Shown here: piece after piece, positions 24,143 to 35,843 of the stretch
How the letters are laid out: the number at the start of each line of letters is the position of its first letter
Position numbering within the stretch: the first letter of the stretch is position 1
Assembly: GCF_029962835.1 (NCBI RefSeq)
Contig: NC_080577.1
Span: 26,890,501-26,954,500, forward strand
Reading direction: 5' to 3'
Length of the DNA: 64,000 nucleotides
Origin: Magnolia sinica
Taxonomy: Eukaryota; Streptophyta; Magnoliopsida; Magnoliales; Magnoliaceae
Notes under the pieces: generated by a model
Seen by the model: only the letters and a program-made list of their open reading frames with translations
The model's database searches: none
What the model was told of the DNA's origin: nothing
Position numbers and translations under genes: made by a program

Positions 24143-27100
24143 TGTCACGCCCCAAATTCGGAAAACGGGCTCACAAAATTCCCGATCGCCGAATCCGGTG
24201 CCGACAGCCTCCGTAGCATCCCATTCTCGGCTCCCAGCGTCCATACGCCAGATTCCGATCCTGGAATCCTACAAGGAGGATTTTCAGTATGATTTTTTTT
24301 TTTTGTAATGGAGCATAACCACAAGTATAACCAAGTCACACAAAATAACAACACCACATATCCACTAGAACAAAAACTTTAAGTACAAAGCGTAAGAAAG
24401 GGAAATACAATATAATGAAAGTAAAAGAAACTCCAGAAGCTCGGCTGCACGCTCCAAGCTCAACGCTGCTGCAACCTAAAGCCACCTGCACGCATCTATC
24501 GTGCATAAGCTTATAGAAAGCTTAGAGGGTGGTGAAAGTGTGTGTAAGGCGAGTGCCAAGTGTATAATATCAGAGTAATGCGGAAATATGCGGTAAGTCC
24601 ATGAATGCTATCATCTATATCAAAGCTATGTGATGCAAGGCATGAATGCTATCGGCCATACCAAGGCCATGCGATGCAAGGCCTATGTAGCCAAATGTCA
24701 TATGCGAGATGCAAAACAAGCGTGCGAGTACTCATCAAGTACCCATATCAATACAGTTCCTCTCTGGATATCACCGGGGTCTAATACACCTCACACTGAC
24801 TGCCTCCTCCCTAGCTGCACAGTCAAGCAAGTGGAAGAGACCACACTATCCGCTGACCAGAGTCTGCCAATACCTACCGGCTCGTCGATAGCGGACTCAT
24901 TTACGAGTGGTCAAACTCGGCCTAGCTTATAGCCCCTCACTCGGGCGGATAAGGCCACACCCCTTCCAACCGACCACGATACGGTGGGAGACGCGGCCCT
25001 GGTATTCGGCACTCGGGCGCTCATGTATCCACTCGGTCACGACGTTCAGAAATCTCAGATACATTGTTCTGGGACTTTCACCCAAGGACATCCTAAGTGC
25101 CCACAGTGCTAAAACCAAGCATTTTCGGTATCCGATACGGCCATCCACGATGTGTCTGTGGAGCCATGACCCTGATGTCGCTAGGGCGTGCAGTGAATCA
25201 CGACACACAATGCGAAATGCATGAGTCAAACCGTCAGTCATGCAGAAATCTCACGCGTACCACGCGCTCATGTGGGGCACTCCGTCTCATAAGGAGTCCC
25301 GTAAATGTCTCAGCCCAACGGCTTATGCTATGATCAAACATTCCTCATCTCAAGCATACATATGATGCGTATGGGCATGAATCATGGAAGTGCACTAAGC
25401 ATGTTATAAAGTAATGAACTATCAACAAGTATGGGCCTATCAGTGGGCCTTAAGGAGAGTTACAATGCGGACATTTAACCAACATTGTACCTACCATGTG
25501 GACGTCAAACCAACATTGCTCCTAAGGCATGGCCCGCCATAAAACATCATTTCATAGACCAAGGGGGAGTCGCACATTGCAATGGACCCTAAGGACAACC
25601 CGTTGGGCCTCGATCCATGGGCCTTAGGTACATCAAATGGGCCGTATCACATGGGCCTTACCTTCATCAAATGAGCCACATTAATGGGCCTTACCAACGG
25701 GCCTTATGTACATTGCAATGGGCTATAACCTATGTGCCTTAGAATATATCAGAATGGGCCTAATCACATGGGCTTTATGTATCTCAAATGGACCACACCA
25801 ATTGGGCCCCATATGTAGGTCAAATGGGCCTCATAACACGGGCCCTATAAATGTCAAGGTGGGCATCTTCAAATGGGCCTTAAATATGACGGGTGGGCCA
25901 CATCGCATGGGCCATATGCATATCAAATGGGCTACACCCAAATACAAGTGGTGGTAATGATTTCCACCATTAAATTTCTAAGGCCCACCATAATATTTAT
26001 TTATCATCCAATCTAATTATAAGGCCTCACAGATCTGAATTAAAGGGAAAGACCAATATCATATTTGGTCCCAAACTTAGTAGACCAAGGGTCTTAATGG
26101 TGGGCCTTCAAACCCTATAATGTGGTCCACCTATTTCTAGATCCGTCTCATTTTCTTTTTGAACTCAGGCTTTAAAATAAGCTTTCAAGTGGTTGGATGA
26201 TTTGGATGCAACACATGCATCATGGACCATTGATCTGATTCATTCTTTAGCTCACGCTCAAAGATGAGTTGCAAAATGGATTGACGGCTTGGATGCAACA
26301 CACGCATCATGGTGGGTCCCACCGTCCAGGTGTGGACGGTGTGGATAAACACATAAATCATGGTGGGGCTCACTGGCCGTCCGGTCCCTGGACGACCGTG
26401 GTGAAACACATAAATCTGGTGGAATCCACCGTCCACGGCAGTGGACGGTGGGCCTAGAACACATATACCACTGTGGGTCCCATGTGGGGCCCACCATAAT
26501 ATTTATGTGGCATCTAATCCGTCCATAAGGTCACTCAGACCTAGATGAAGAGTACAAACAAATTTCAGCTTGATCCAAAAACTTCCGTGGACCCAAAAAG
26601 GGTTTTAATGGTATACATTCAATTCCACTAATTCATATGATGTGGGCCACCTGAGTCTTGGATGTGGCTGAAATTCGAAGGAGGCCCGCCTCAGGAGGTG
26701 ACCCATCGAATGAACGGATTGGATGACAAATGTGCATCGTGGTGGGGCCCACGGCTGGAGCCGTGGGTCAAACGCAGCACGCTGCTGCTGCTGTGTCAGT
26801 GGCAGCAGCCACTGACCTTCTTTGTTTTTAATTTTTTTTTTTTTTGAAAAAAACGGTATTTTTGTGGTTTTTCACGTGTGGGGCCCGCTTCAAGATAATC
26901 CACTCTAACCATTGGATTTCACGGTTCAAAACAAGTTTATCAAGTCCAATATTGGACTTGTTCCAGCGTGTAGAAAAATTCAGTGAACTTTAGACGGTGG
27001 AGATCACTGTTTTGAAAGGTATGGCCCACTAGAATCTCAGATTGACCTCATTTTTCGGCTCAACGCCTAAAATGAGATGGTTAATAGGATGGACGGCGTG

Positions 27101-28439
27101 GATTGAATCTATTCATTAAGGTGGGGCCTAAACAAGTGGGCCACCAAAAATCTTTATTAACCAAGCTGATATTGGTGTTTCACGTCCAGCGTCCAGGGGA
27201 CGCTGGACGTTCTGGCGCATGGAATGTTATAAGGTGGGCCCTACCTCGGTGGGCCACCACATGGCTAAGTGGTGTGGAGCAACACATAAAAAGTGGGCCT
27301 CACCTACAATGACTCGGATCCAATACATGCTTCATGGTGGGGTCCATCCAAGTGGGCCATACGGCCATGTCATCACACACCAAGATGAATAAATAAAAGA
27401 GAGGGAGATAGAGAAAGAGGAGAGTGGGACACGCGTGATGGAGGGACCCCGGCACTATGGGCCCTCCATTTCAAGCATCCAATCGTACATCAAGTGGGTC
27501 CCATTGCATATGGGTCCACCAAATTGAAAATCAACGGTGGAGATCCTTTCTCCACCAAACTAGAAGGTCTAGATGACCATATTCATGCATGAAAATAAAC
27601 ATCATGATGGGGTCCATGGAGAATGACCCCATCATGGAATAATCTTAAGCATCAAGATAGGCCATTAGCCACATCAAGGGTCCAAAGTGAGATCCATACC
27701 ATTGATCGGTAGGCCTCACTTGGCCCATCATAAGAACATGAAAATCTAGCCTATAGAAGCACCCACCGGTCGATCTTCTCGGTCCGTTGAAATGCCGATC
27801 TCCTTAGGCTTCACTTCAACGGTGGAAGATGGAAAATGAAAGGCTAGGATGGAAGATTTGGGATGGGAAAGTGGGCCACACACATGCACTCTCTCACATG
27901 GAGAAGCTTGGACGTGAGCTCTCTCCTTGGTTGCTTGGAGTTGAGTTGAGAAATGAGAAAGAGAGAGGGAGAGATGGGATGTAAAGAGAGAGAGTGATGG
28001 ATGTGAGTGATGGGTGAGGTGATGTGTACTTGACTAGCATGGGTATGTAAGAGAGAGGGTGAGAATGGGTTGACTTTGGAGAGAGAAAGCATGGGTTGCT
28101 TGTACTTGACATGAGGTGATGGATGGGATTGATTGATGGGATTGATTTGACATATTGTAGAGATTCTCTTGGGATTGCAAACGCGCGGCGTTTTCTTCGA
28201 AATAAACGCCGGCTCACATCTTCCTGCCAGGGTATCGGATCGGTGCGAGAGACGCGGCGTCGGAACCGCGGCGACGGTGCGGTCGCAAAGGTACAAGTCT
28301 TGAATTAAGCCGACTCAAATCTACAACATACGACTTAGGGTCGATCGCAACGTTGATTATACGTCACAGGATGCCGAAATTCGACAGGAAGGATCGCGGG
28401 ATTTGACGGAACAGTACAGACTAGGATACGGGTCTTACA
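24143..28439 (-). mobile_element. Coding-free TG...CA element B, inverted
   Basis: On the minus strand it begins TGTAAGACCCGTATCC (28439) and ends TTTGGGGCGTGACA (24143). The 5-bp target duplication GCCAG is perfect (24138-24142 and 28440-28444). Near its start lies the GC-rich box with CCGCGGTTCCG (about 28255-28270); near its end lies the conserved module (about 24850-25230) and the AAGCTT hairpin box (24486-24533). No coding region is recognisable; open frames on both strands over the same DNA are chance frames. Confidence 0.83.
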
Positions 28440-28444
28440 GCCAG

Positions 28445-28547
28445 GCATCCTGGTTTAGTGGGACGCCACATGTTCCCTTTCACATTCATAACGAGCTACA
28501 AAATAGAAAGTGTGTGGAGCCTGTGAATGGCGTACAATGTGCCATCC
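28445..28547. other. Short unassigned flank
   Basis: Unique-looking DNA between element B and the next MITE; its last nine bases (28539-28547) are the MITE target copy. Confidence 0.5.
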
Positions 28548-28739
28548 GAAATTGGATTGCGTACTGAGTTACTCGGTACGCTTTTATCGTACTGAGTAAA
28601 CTATGTTGGACCCACCATGAATTCATGTTGTTTATCCACGCTGTTCATCTGCTTTTCTATCTCATTTTAGCGGTTGAGCCCAAAATTGAAACATATTCAA
28701 AGCTCAAATGGGCCATGCCACAGGAAACAGTGGGAATAA

Positions 28740-31700
28740 TGATTTCCACGGAAGTACGACGCAATGGGCCTCGACCCATGGGCCGAAAATACATCTCTAT
28801 GGGCCTTACCAAATGGACCATAAACACATCCTAGTGTGCCTCAACCATGGGCCTCTAACATATCATAACGGGCCCTACATCAATGGGCCGCACTAATAGG
28901 GCTCATGCGCATCAAGTGGGTTGCGTCAATGGGCCGCACGAATGGGCCTTTTACACATCAAATGGTCCGTAATACATGGATCAAAAATATATCTCAATGG
29001 GCCTCACTATATGGGCCATAAACTCATCATGTCGAGCCTTTGCCCATGGATCTTGAATACATCGCAATGGGCCACAACCCAGGGCTTCGAATACACAATA
29101 GGTGGGCCCTACACATGGGCCTATATACTTCACAAGTAGGCCCTGCACATGGTCCTCAAATATACATCATGATGGGGCTCATAGATGGACTGCACCAATG
29201 GGCCTCAAGTGGGCTTGGACCATACCACCAATCATTTAAATGGTTGTAGGTGTAACATGTGTATTACTGTACACTATTATTCCATGGGGCACATGGCCCA
29301 CTAATGATGATAAGCACTATTCAACATTGACTGGGTAAATCAGCACCATCCAAACATTTACCATGTAAATCAACACCATCCAGCCATTGTCCCTGAAAAT
29401 CAACACCGTCGAAATATTGTCCAGTACCGTCCAGCACCATCCGGATTGTATGGATGGAATAAATACATCATGGTGGGGTCCCACAGAACCTGATGACGTC
29501 AAGATAGGTGGGACCCACAGAACCTGATGACGTCAAAATAGGTGGGATCCACAGAACTTGTAAACCTCATGCACAAGAGCTATATTACTGGGTGTGAGGT
29601 ACCCCAGCCATCCAGCACCCCACCGTCTATGGATTGGACGGTGCGGATGTAACACAACATGGTGGCTCCCTTCATAGCATTGTTCAAATGGACGGTGCCT
29701 CATACAGATGCACATATCTTGATGACGTCAATGGTAGCAGCCAGGCTGCTTGGACTCACCAACCATATGAATGAACGGTGTAGATTTAATATAAGGTGGA
29801 TCCCACCAGTTAAAATCGATGGACAAGAGTGGATATACAATGCATCAAGCTAAGGTAGCCCCACACACTACCATGGTGTGAGGGATACCAGCCAACCTAC
29901 ACACGTGTAAGGCATCCCAGCCAATCTTCACACGTGTGAGGACATGGAATATATGCATGCTGGTGGTGTCCCACGCGCATAGAACACATACATATTAGGT
30001 GGGTCCACACGTGTGGACCCATAGCTCTGAAGGAAGCTGATATTTATGGTTTTAAAACTGCTGCTGGACGGTGCGTACGCAGCACCAGAAAATGGTGGGG
30101 CCCACTTCAATAGACGGCTTGGGTATAAATACACATCACATGGGACCCACAGGACCTACTACTTCAGTTAGCAGTGGGTCCCACCATCCAAACAGATGGT
30201 CAGCACAGCCAAACACGTACACCGGTTGCTGACGCCTTTTACACTGGCAGCATTGCTGGTGGAATCGTACACTAGCCACTCTTGCAGGTGGGTCCCACAT
30301 GGGGCCCACCATAATGTTTATCTTCCATCCCAACTGTTGGTAGGGTCACACCAACCTAGATAAAGAGGTACAACAAATTTCATATTCATCCGAAACTTTG
30401 AGGACCCAAAAAGGGATTTCAATGGTAAACGTTCAACCCTTGCCGTTTGGTGGTGTGGACCACCTGAGTGCCTAAAGTGGCTGATTTTTAGGACGTCCCT
30501 ATGATTAAACGGGACCCATCAATTTAACGGTGTGGATGCCACAAATGCATCACGGTGGGGCCTAAGGTGGGGTCCACTCTCCCTGCCCATTTTGTCCACG
30601 CCAGACGCTGCTCGCTGCTAGCGTCTGCAGCAGCAGCAGCAGTAGCGTCCACTTTTTCTTTCTTTTTTTTTTACATTATTTTTTTTTTTTGAAGAATTTC
30701 ATAGATGGGGCCCACGTTAGAAGGATCTACTCCATTAGTTGGGTCTCTAAGCTCGAGACGGGTCTAACAAGCCTAACATTGGGTGTGTTTTGATACACAG
30801 ATTACCACAGCAGGCCCTAACAATTGAAATCACCCAAAACTATTGTTTTATACACAATGCGGCCCGCCAGGGATTCGGATTGACTTGGTTTTCCGGTTCA
30901 ACGTCTAAAATGATCTAGGAATTAGTATGGGCGGTGTGGATTAGATACATACATCAAGGTTGGGCCTGTGTGAGTGGCCCACCCAAAAAGTTAAAATCAA
31001 AGCTACGTTTTTAGGGGTGAGTACACCTCACTGTCTGATCACTTTCACAACGTCCAGCGTCCAGGACGCTGGACGTGTACATATTTATCAAGGTGGGTCC
31101 CACGTGTGGGGACCATAGCTGGTGGGTCTCACGTGAACGTGGCCCACTTGATTTGCATCAATATGATATATATGTTTTCCCATCACCAAAGGATATGGTC
31201 CACATGACTTGGATGGTTTGGTTAAGGCATACCTCAAGGTGGGGTCCATCCGAGTGGGCCACACATCACACAAAAAGGAAAAAGAGAGAGAGAGAGAAGC
31301 ACCCACCTTAGTCTTCTTCTTCCCATAAACTCCAATGCCTCTAAGAGCTCTATCAATGGTGAAGATGACGATTAAGAGGTTGGATTGGTGGGGTTATAAG
31401 ATGGGAGATGGTTGGACGTCCATGGTTTTTTTTTTTTTTTTGCCAAGGACAATGAGGAAGAAAAAGGGAGGGAGAGAGAGAGAGGTGAAGGTTTCTAGGT
31501 AATTATTGAGTTTGACTTTTTAGAGAAAAAAAAAAGGAAGGGGTGGTTGCTTGTAAGGAGTTATGGCTAGGGTAGGGTAGGGTAGGGTAGGGTAGGGTGA
31601 TGTCACCCCTAGGGTGACATCATAGTAATTATGTTTCTAGGGAAGTACAACAATAGGGATAGGTGGGTCCCACAATCAAGCGATCAACAGCCTAGATAAT

Positions 31701-31934
31701 GCACGGGCCGGATCTCATAATCTGAGCGTCATATTGACGCACAAGATGCATCGTCGGAACCGCGGCGACGACACGGTCAAAATGACATAGGTCTCGTTTT
31801 GAGTCGGCTCGGGTTTACAGGATGTGACTCAAGAGCGTGCGCCAATGCTATCTACACGTCTCGGGTCACCGGAATTCGACTAGGGGGAACCGTGGAAGTT
31901 ATGGAATGGTACGGGCTAGGATACGGGTCTTACA
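28740..31934 (-). mobile_element. Truncated coding-free TG...CA element C
   Basis: Starts on the minus strand with TGTAAGACCCGTATCC at 31934 and carries the CCGCGGTTCCG box near 31752-31768. It holds a GGCCCA-rich array (28760-29220) and many fold-back GTGGGACCCACC segments. The GGGGCGTGACA end and the conserved 3' module are missing, so it is a truncated relative of A, B and D. No genes are visible. Confidence 0.65.
31568..31598 (+). repeat. (TAGGG)n pentamer repeat
   Basis: About six TAGGG units in a row. The repeat is a G-run array that could form a G-quadruplex. It resembles telomere repeats, but plant telomeres are normally TTTAGGG. Confidence 0.9.
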
Positions 31935-31952
31935 GTTTACTCAGTACGCTTA

Positions 31953-33349
31953 GGGCCTGTTTGGATTCGCGTATAAAGGTGCGTTGTATGGTATTATAAC
32001 AAAATATTCTCGAATATACCCATTATACAGCATTTGGATTGGAGCTGGCTTCCGGCGTTTACCATGTGTGCGAATACACCAATAATCCAAACTTTTAAAA
32101 GGCGGTCAATTGATTTGAGACGCCATTGCATCGTGCAGTGCAGTCTCTTCAATGCATAGTATTATCGGGCAGCGTCTATCTCTTTGGATATTATACGTTT
32201 CAACTGTGGAGAACAGAGATATCCTGCTCCATCATCTCAGAAGATCGTCTTCTTCCCAGTGCATGTGGCCATTCAGCTGCGGAATAGTTTCCTCTATTAG
32301 TATTGATAATCTATATACCACTGGGCTATGGTGTAATCTCTCTCCTCTCCACTGTTTCTCTCTCTCCATGCAAAACCTTGCACGTAGCAGCATTCCGTGA
32401 GAGATGAGTTTAGAACCACACTATTAGGATCGTCACGGTTATTATCTTCTTTATATTTATAAAAAGTCCGTCGTTGCCTTTCTTTCTCCATCTCCATCTG
32501 AACCTCTTTCTTCTCCTCTGTCTATCAAAACCTTATCCAGGGTCAAGATGACATTTTCTCTCTCAGGGATCTGGATCCCTGCTTCCATCCAGACCGTCGA
32601 ACCTTCATCCCAATCGAGTATCAATGGTGATCGGAAGAACACGAATCTCTCTCTACTGAAGAAAGATCCTCTCTCTTGTAATCCTCTCTATTCCGATCTC
32701 TGTTTTTTTTTTTTTTTTTAAGTCCATCTGATTGATAAATAGACCCACGCTTTCTGCTTTTGGTAATAGAATAGTACGAGGTGATACTATTCTCTTTTAT
32801 TTTTATTCTTTTTTAGAATCCTAGATTTGTGATTTTTTTTTTTTTAAGTTCATTTTTGCTCTTGGAGGGAAAAAAAAATCCAAATCCATCAGAAGACCAG
32901 CAAATCGGACGGCCTGGATTGAGGTCACTGCTCCTCCTCCATGGGGTAATAACCATCCAGGTAATATCAATGAAAGAGGGTGAGGCGAAAGAAGACAATT
33001 AATGAATGGCTAGGATTATTCAATCAGAACATGATAGACGGGTAGGATTAATAAAAAAAAAACATGACAGTGGGCCTCACCTGGAACCAAAACAGTTGAG
33101 AACTTAAAAAGGGCCACAGTCGTACACGTGCTATCAATATTTATATGTATATACAATACGCAGCCTTTATACGTTGTTTCCAAACATTGATCTGTACAAG
33201 AAATTCTATACTTGCCTGAACAATACCTCCTATCCAAACATTGGTTAATGGCATGTTGATTTGGATGTATTCTAAAAATGCTCGAACGTATACATGAACA
33301 ATAGCCAGATACAATACAATACACCCTTGTACGCGAATCCAAATAGCCC
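31953..33349. mobile_element. PIF/Harbinger-like non-autonomous TIR element
   Basis: Left end GGGCCTGTTTGGATTCGCG and right end CGCGAATCCAAATAGCCC are inverted repeats of about 35 bp with a few mismatches. The flanking trinucleotides are TTA and TGA, near the TTA/TAA duplication of PIF/Harbinger elements; hAT is the alternative. The interior (about 32150-32700) has pyrimidine-rich, leader-like sequence and an open frame I do not recognise, so a captured gene fragment is possible. Confidence 0.6.
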
Positions 33350-33386
33350 TGAGTTACTCAGTAGGCAATCCGCTTCCCTGCCATCC

Positions 33387-34186
33387 ATCTGTAGATGATT
33401 ACATGCAGAAATGGCGCTCATCCATTTTTATCCAGTTGGCGATCCCTACAGGAAAAAGAATCGACGGCTCGGATGTAAGTTTCAACAGTCCACATTCGAA
33501 ATACACAATGTGGGCCGCCTGATGAGTGAATCAGCCTCATTATTTTAGGTCTCCTTTCATATTGCAACCATAGGGTGGACCGGGCTGGGCTAGGGCCAGG
33601 TCGGGGTTAGCCTAGCCCATCCTAGTCTCCTGAGTCAACTTAAACCCATCCCCAGTCCGAATTGGGAAAAATAACATAAAATAGAAAGGCTTCCACCCTC
33701 ACCGTGTATAGAATATAGAATATCCTATCCGTATAAAAGATGGCCCACACTATGTTCATATACCCTGCTATCAAAATCAGGCTGATCCACTCGTTGGGTG
33801 GGCCACATCAGTACACTATTGAGTTATACCATCAAATGTCTATAGACTTTTATGTTGTGTCCATGTGATCGTCATGTTGCATATGACCAACCCTTTTCTC
33901 GATTGAATAATCTACACATGCAACATGTTGGCGGGAAAGAAATGGTTGTGTCAGAACTTGCTATACATCCGCTGTATTAATTAACTATCCATATCAGCGA
34001 ATAAAGGGAAGAAAGATAAAAGACGCATAGGTCCAATTTTTTAATCATAAGCCATCCATTGTAGGGCCCACTAAATAGAAGGCCACGATTGATAGATATC
34101 CCTGCCACGTGTACGGAGGACACATGAATGTACAAAATCCCATATGTACCAGCTTTAACGCATCCCCTCTTTCTTGTCAATGTATA
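33387..34186. other. Non-coding, repeat remnants
   Basis: Contains a weak fold-back fragment (about 33430-33560) and a G/C-rich GGGCTGGGCTAGGGCC stretch (33570-33640) of the kind found at ends of hAT MITEs. No gene is visible. Confidence 0.35.
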
Positions 34187-34197
34187 ATCCCACATTG
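34187..34197 (+). promoter_or_regulatory. Upstream sequence element (USE) of a plant snRNA gene
   Basis: ATCCCACATTG matches the plant snRNA USE consensus RTCCCACATCG at 10 of 11 positions. It ends 33-34 bp before the TATA box, the spacing known for Pol II-type snRNA genes (Pol III types are about 10 bp closer). Confidence 0.85.
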
Positions 34198-34230
34198 ACT
34201 GGGAACAAATCAGTAGAGAGAGTGGGTTAG

Positions 34231-34238
34231 ATATAAAA
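34231..34238 (+). promoter_or_regulatory. TATA box of the U2 snRNA copy
   Basis: ATATAAAA at the correct distance from the USE. The MITE target copy begins inside or directly after it, so the MITE separates it from the RNA-coding part. Confidence 0.8.
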
Positions 34239-34243
34239 GAGAG

Positions 34244-34408
34244 GAGTCCGGATCCTCTGTTATCAGGTCAACAGAGAATTCCTGATATCCTAATTCTCAT
34301 TGGTCCACGTCACCACTCAGTAAAAATATTTAAAACAATGGCTTCGGACGCCAAACCATTAGGGTAACAGGAATTCTCTGTTGACCTGATAACAGAGGAT
34401 CCCGACTC
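34244..34408. mobile_element. 165-bp MITE between U2 promoter and U2 RNA
   Basis: The ends are inverted repeats of about 41 bp with one mismatch (34244-34284 and 34368-34408), starting GAGTC.GGATCCTCTG. The flanking 9-bp sequences AAAAGAGAG (34235-34243) and GAAAGAGAA (34409-34417) agree at 7 of 9, which fits a Mutator-type duplication. It has almost no unique centre and no coding capacity. Confidence 0.85.
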
Positions 34409-34417
34409 GAAAGAGAA

Positions 34418-34607
34418 GGGATGGCCTTTTGGCTAAGATCAAGTGTAGTATCTGTTCTTATCAGTTTAATATCTGATATGTGGGCCATAGGCTCACATGA
34501 TATTAAATTAATTTCTTGTGGGGTAGGGGCCACCACAGTCGCTTGCTACTGGGTCCCTCAGGTGTTGCCCTTGTTTTGCACTATAGCATGGGCCTGGCGC
34601 ACCCCTT
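34418..34607 (+). ncRNA. U2: U2 spliceosomal snRNA copy, probably disabled
   Basis: From GGCCTTTTGGCTAAGATC (34423) to GGCGCACCCC (about 34605) the sequence follows plant U2 snRNA, including the GTAGTA branch-point recognition site and the conserved stem IIa region. U2 pairs with the intron branch site in the spliceosome. Oddities: the first 11 or so nucleotides are not recognisable, the Sm site reads AATTTCTTG instead of a pure T run, and a MITE separates the RNA from its USE/TATA promoter. With the MITE and one target copy removed, the TATA-to-U2 distance would still be about 24 bp too short, so the 5' end was probably lost too. Identity is secure; activity is doubtful. Confidence 0.88.
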
Positions 34608-34813
34608 CCAAATCTATTATGAAATTTCATGTACATCTAGGATGTGGAGTTGCTATTTGGCGGTCGTCATTGATCAATGGTCTTGATCATTGAATTGATG
34701 GATCCAACAATCCACGACCGCAGTCACAGGGGTGTATTTGTTAATCCATTTCGTTCATCACCTGGCAGGTCTTGTTTGAATGGTCCATGCAAAAGATCAG
34801 AAATTAGATTTGA

Positions 34814-34993
34814 GTATACAGCTGGGTATCGGAGATGGCTGGGGTAAGTAGCGTTGAGTCTTTTGTAGGGCTGTACACGAGTCAAGCTCGCTCGAATCAC
34901 AGCGTATACAGCTGGGAATCGGAGATGGCTGGGGTAAGTAGCGTTGAGTCTTTTGTAGGGCTGTACACAAGTCAAGCTCGCTCAAATCAGCTC
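34814..34993 (+). repeat. 90-bp tandem duplication over a transposon end
   Basis: 34814-34903 and 34904-34993 are near-identical. Each unit includes flanking DNA, the target site GTCTTTTG and about 35 bp of the hAT-type left end, so the duplication happened after the transposon inserted. Confidence 0.92.
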
Positions 34994-35520
34994 GGATTGG
35001 CTTGGCTTGAAAGGCCGACTCGAGGTGAGTCAAGCTTGTTTACTTTCGAGGTGAGTCAAGCTTGTTTACTAAAACTCGGATCATGGTGTATTTCAACTCG
35101 ACTCGAAGCTTGAGCTCGAGCTCGACTCAGCTCGAGTAATATATTTTAATAATATATATTATATTAATATTAAATATAATATATATATATAGAGGCATGC
35201 GCACCTTTACACACGTGTCATGGGTGTCGAATCCGAACGGTCCATAAGATGCGGAATCTCATGAAACCTTAGGGGGTGAATTTTCACCCTGATCTAAGAT
35301 TCTGGTGGACCATAGCAAAGAGAAATTCAAATCAAAGGAAGAAACTGTTTGTATTTTTCATGGCCCAACTAAGTTTTGGATTAAAGTAAAAATTCGTACC
35401 AGGGGGTTTCATGAGGTTCTGCTTCATGTGGACTGTTCAGATTTGCAAGACTCATCAGATATGATGAGTTCTCAAAAAAGTTCGTATGTAGTATGTACGA
35501 ACTGGTTCGCAAGTGAGTGT

Positions 35521-35569
<49 letters not shown>

Positions 35570-35835
35570 AAAAAAGAAGTTAAAACTTAAAAGTTTTTAC
35601 TTAAAAAATCTTACCCGGCCCTACCCGTCCTCATTCCCTCTTTTTCTTTCCCTTACCCTACCGAGGTAAACTCGACTCGACTCAAACCACTGGCTCAACT
35701 CGAAAGCTTTAGCAAACAAGCCAAGCTTCAATGTTGAGCTCGAGGGCGAGCTCGAGCTCAAACTCGAGTATAGCATGGACGAGTCAAGCCGAGCTTAGCC
35801 TACCTTGACTCAACTAGGCTCGATGTACAGCCCTA
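34956..35835. mobile_element. hAT-type non-autonomous element, copy 1
   Basis: Ends TAGGGCTGTACAC and GATGTACAGCCCTA are inverted. The 8-bp target duplication GTCTTTTG is perfect (34948-34955 and 35836-35843). Sub-terminal sequence is rich in CTCGACTCGA. Compared with copy 2 (53567-54121), it carries an extra block of about 375 bp (35193-35567) between a (TA)n and a (GT)n run. No transposase is visible. Confidence 0.88.
35525..35567. repeat. (GT)n microsatellite
   Basis: A perfect GT run at the right edge of the extra block inside the hAT-type element. Confidence 0.93.
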
Positions 35836-35843
35836 GTCTTTTG

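Larger units (their letters stand above)
28548..33377. mobile_element. Mutator-type fold-back MITE, expanded by nested insertions
   Basis: The outer ends are inverted copies: 28548-28598 (containing GGATTGCGTACTGAGT) and, from 33377 backwards, GGAAGCGGATTGCCTACTG. Flanking 9-bp copies GTGCCATCC (28539-28547) and CTGCCATCC (33378-33386) differ at one base. The left arm continues into the usual fold-back body to about 28740. The rest is occupied by element C and, inside the right arm, by a TIR element (31953-33349). The right half of the original body appears lost. Confidence 0.65.

Noticed and set aside
24927-25241. Frames on both strands of about 104 codons in element B
   Set aside because: They overlap the conserved non-coding module. 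The matching regions of A, D and E have stops and gaps not divisible by three.
31568-31598. Interstitial telomere repeat
   Set aside because: The unit is TAGGG, not the plant TTTAGGG, and the run is too short.
32152-32642. Possible captured gene fragment inside the PIF-like element
   Set aside because: The leader-like CT-rich sequence is suggestive, but I recognise no protein and could not define exons.
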